Positions 63,369 through 64,000 of a stretch of 64,000 bases of DNA are shown here, piece by piece (within the stretch, counting starts at the first letter, position 1; every line of letters starts with the position of its first letter). Below the pieces are notes generated by a model that worked only from the letters and a program-made list of their open reading frames with translations, did not search any database and was not told the origin of the DNA. This DNA comes from Roseiarcus sp963764955 (GTDB taxonomy: Bacteria; Pseudomonadota; Alphaproteobacteria; Rhizobiales; Beijerinckiaceae), in contig CAVXVE010000059.1 in the NCBI GenBank assembly GCA_963764955.1, forward strand, positions 160,856 to 224,855. The letters run 5' to 3'. The translations under genes and the position numbers were made by a program.

Positions 63369-63878
63369 ATGACCGGGGATGCAGATAAAACGCCGCCACA
63401 GCTCGGGAAGCGGCGGCGCGCCACCAAGGGCGAAACGGCCATGCGCGACCTGAGATTTGTCGAGAAACTGGCCGCCGGCGTGACAATCGAGGAAATCGCG
63501 GCGAGCGAAGGGATCTCGCGCAAATGGGCGCGCGAACGCAAGACCGCGCTTCTCGCTGAGCGCGCGATCGACCCACCAGAGGAGTTCATCCAGCTGCAAA
63601 TCCGCCGCCTGAGCGAGGCGATGCTCGTCGCCTATAGCGCCATGAGCGCCGGCAATCTCAAGGCGGTCGATCAGGTGATCAAAGTCGCGCGCGAACTCGA
63701 CCGCTACCACGGCTTCGGCGCCATGTCCGGTCCGCGGAGCTTCGCCCTGGCGGAGCCGGCCGCGCCGGCGCCCCTCGCCCTGCCGCCGCTCGCTTTGCCG
63801 CAGCCCCGGGCGGCGGAGCCGGCGATGGACTGGGACGAGAGCGCGGCTCGTGACGATGGCGCTCCAGCCGGGGACTGA
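63369..63878 (+). CDS. Helix-turn-helix protein of unknown function
   Basis: This 169-residue protein starts MTGDADKTPPQLGKRRRATK after AAGGA. A HTH segment lies at about 30-65 (RFVEKLAAGVTIEEIAASEG, ISRKWARERKTALLAERAI), then a helical region (MLVAYSAMSAGNLKAVDQVI, KVARELDRYHGFGAMS) and a Pro/Ala tail. It resembles phage terminase small subunits and other HTH proteins in outline, but no terminase genes are visible. Function unknown. Confidence 0.65.
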   Translation: MTGDADKTPPQLGKRRRATKGETAMRDLRFVEKLAAGVTIEEIAASEGISRKWARERKTALLAERAIDPPEEFIQLQIRRLSEAMLVAYSAMSAGNLKAVDQVIKVARELDRYHGFGAMSGPRSFALAEPAAPAPLALPPLALPQPRAAEPAMDWDESAARDDGAPAGD

Positions 63879-64000
63879 AATTACCGAGATGCCAATCGCG
63901 GACAAAGCCGACCTTTACCGGCGGAGCTTGCCCTTTCGCGTCTGATTTCCGGACTCGGTAAAGGACTGATCCTATTGAAGCTGGTGCGTGGTGCAGAAAT
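63879..64000. other. Window end without recognised gene
   Basis: No coding or structural signal seen. Confidence 0.4.

Overview
The window is high-GC alphaproteobacterial DNA. Intracellular PHB depolymerase, dodecin, chorismate synthase, ImuA/ImuB, BrnT/BrnA, a ROK-controlled sugar cluster and intergenic repeats of a type common in Hyphomicrobiales (Rhizobiales) all fit that order; a family such as Beijerinckiaceae or Methylocystaceae is only a guess. No rRNA, tRNA or CRISPR array was seen.

Positions 1-31 kb are an exopolysaccharide/surface locus read almost wholly on the minus strand. Operon 1 starts with a NusG/RfaH-type antiterminator (12.9 kb) and continues through a sugar acetyltransferase, a Gfo/Idh dehydrogenase, a DegT aminotransferase, a NeuD/PglD-type acetyltransferase, an NAD-dependent epimerase, a second DegT aminotransferase, WecB and a Wzc/GumC tyrosine kinase to a broken family-2 glycosyltransferase and a WecG/TagA transferase at the left edge. 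The enzyme set resembles the WbpB-E-D-I route to diacetamido-mannuronic acid. Operon 2 (30.5 to 24.3 kb) repeats the plan: a NusG paralogue, a broken NTP-transferase, a PIG-L deacetylase, an RfbC-like epimerase, a SAF-domain oxidoreductase and a decayed Wzc copy. Between them lie IS66 and HemW fragments and an 8-kb, heavily frameshifted gene for a modular surface protein (dimethylformamidase-like domain, Ig-like domain, three DUF4082 domains, six cadherin-like repeats, RTX-like tail).

The most interesting signal is regulatory. Both NusG paralogues are preceded by a related leader with a conserved box, a hairpin and, just after the hairpin, a sequence matching the enterobacterial ops element (GGCGGTAG core). 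The leader is tandemly duplicated (284-bp period) before the first paralogue. A degraded copy lies upstream of the surface-protein gene. This looks like a locus-specific RfaH-type antitermination circuit.

Positions 31-37 kb hold an AidB-like acyl-CoA dehydrogenase, an NlpC/P60 peptidase and a damaged IS91-type element whose transposase is fused in frame to an IS66 transposase C-terminus. Positions 36.7-44.7 kb are a sugar-utilisation cluster: ABC permeases and binding protein diverging from a ROK regulator, a Gfo/Idh dehydrogenase, a ThuA-like protein and a GH43 beta-xylosidase. Positions 44.7-64 kb are mostly intact chromosomal genes: transglutaminase-like protein, ImuB/ImuA, BrnTA, TrmO, GH19, phosphoesterase, M23 peptidase, AroC, an IS1380 element, PhaZ, GST, dodecin and a YoaK-like protein.

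Single-base frameshifts are concentrated in the 1-31 kb locus but also touch the integrase, ImuA, a lipoprotein and possibly YoaK. Pseudogenisation and assembly error cannot be separated from sequence alone.
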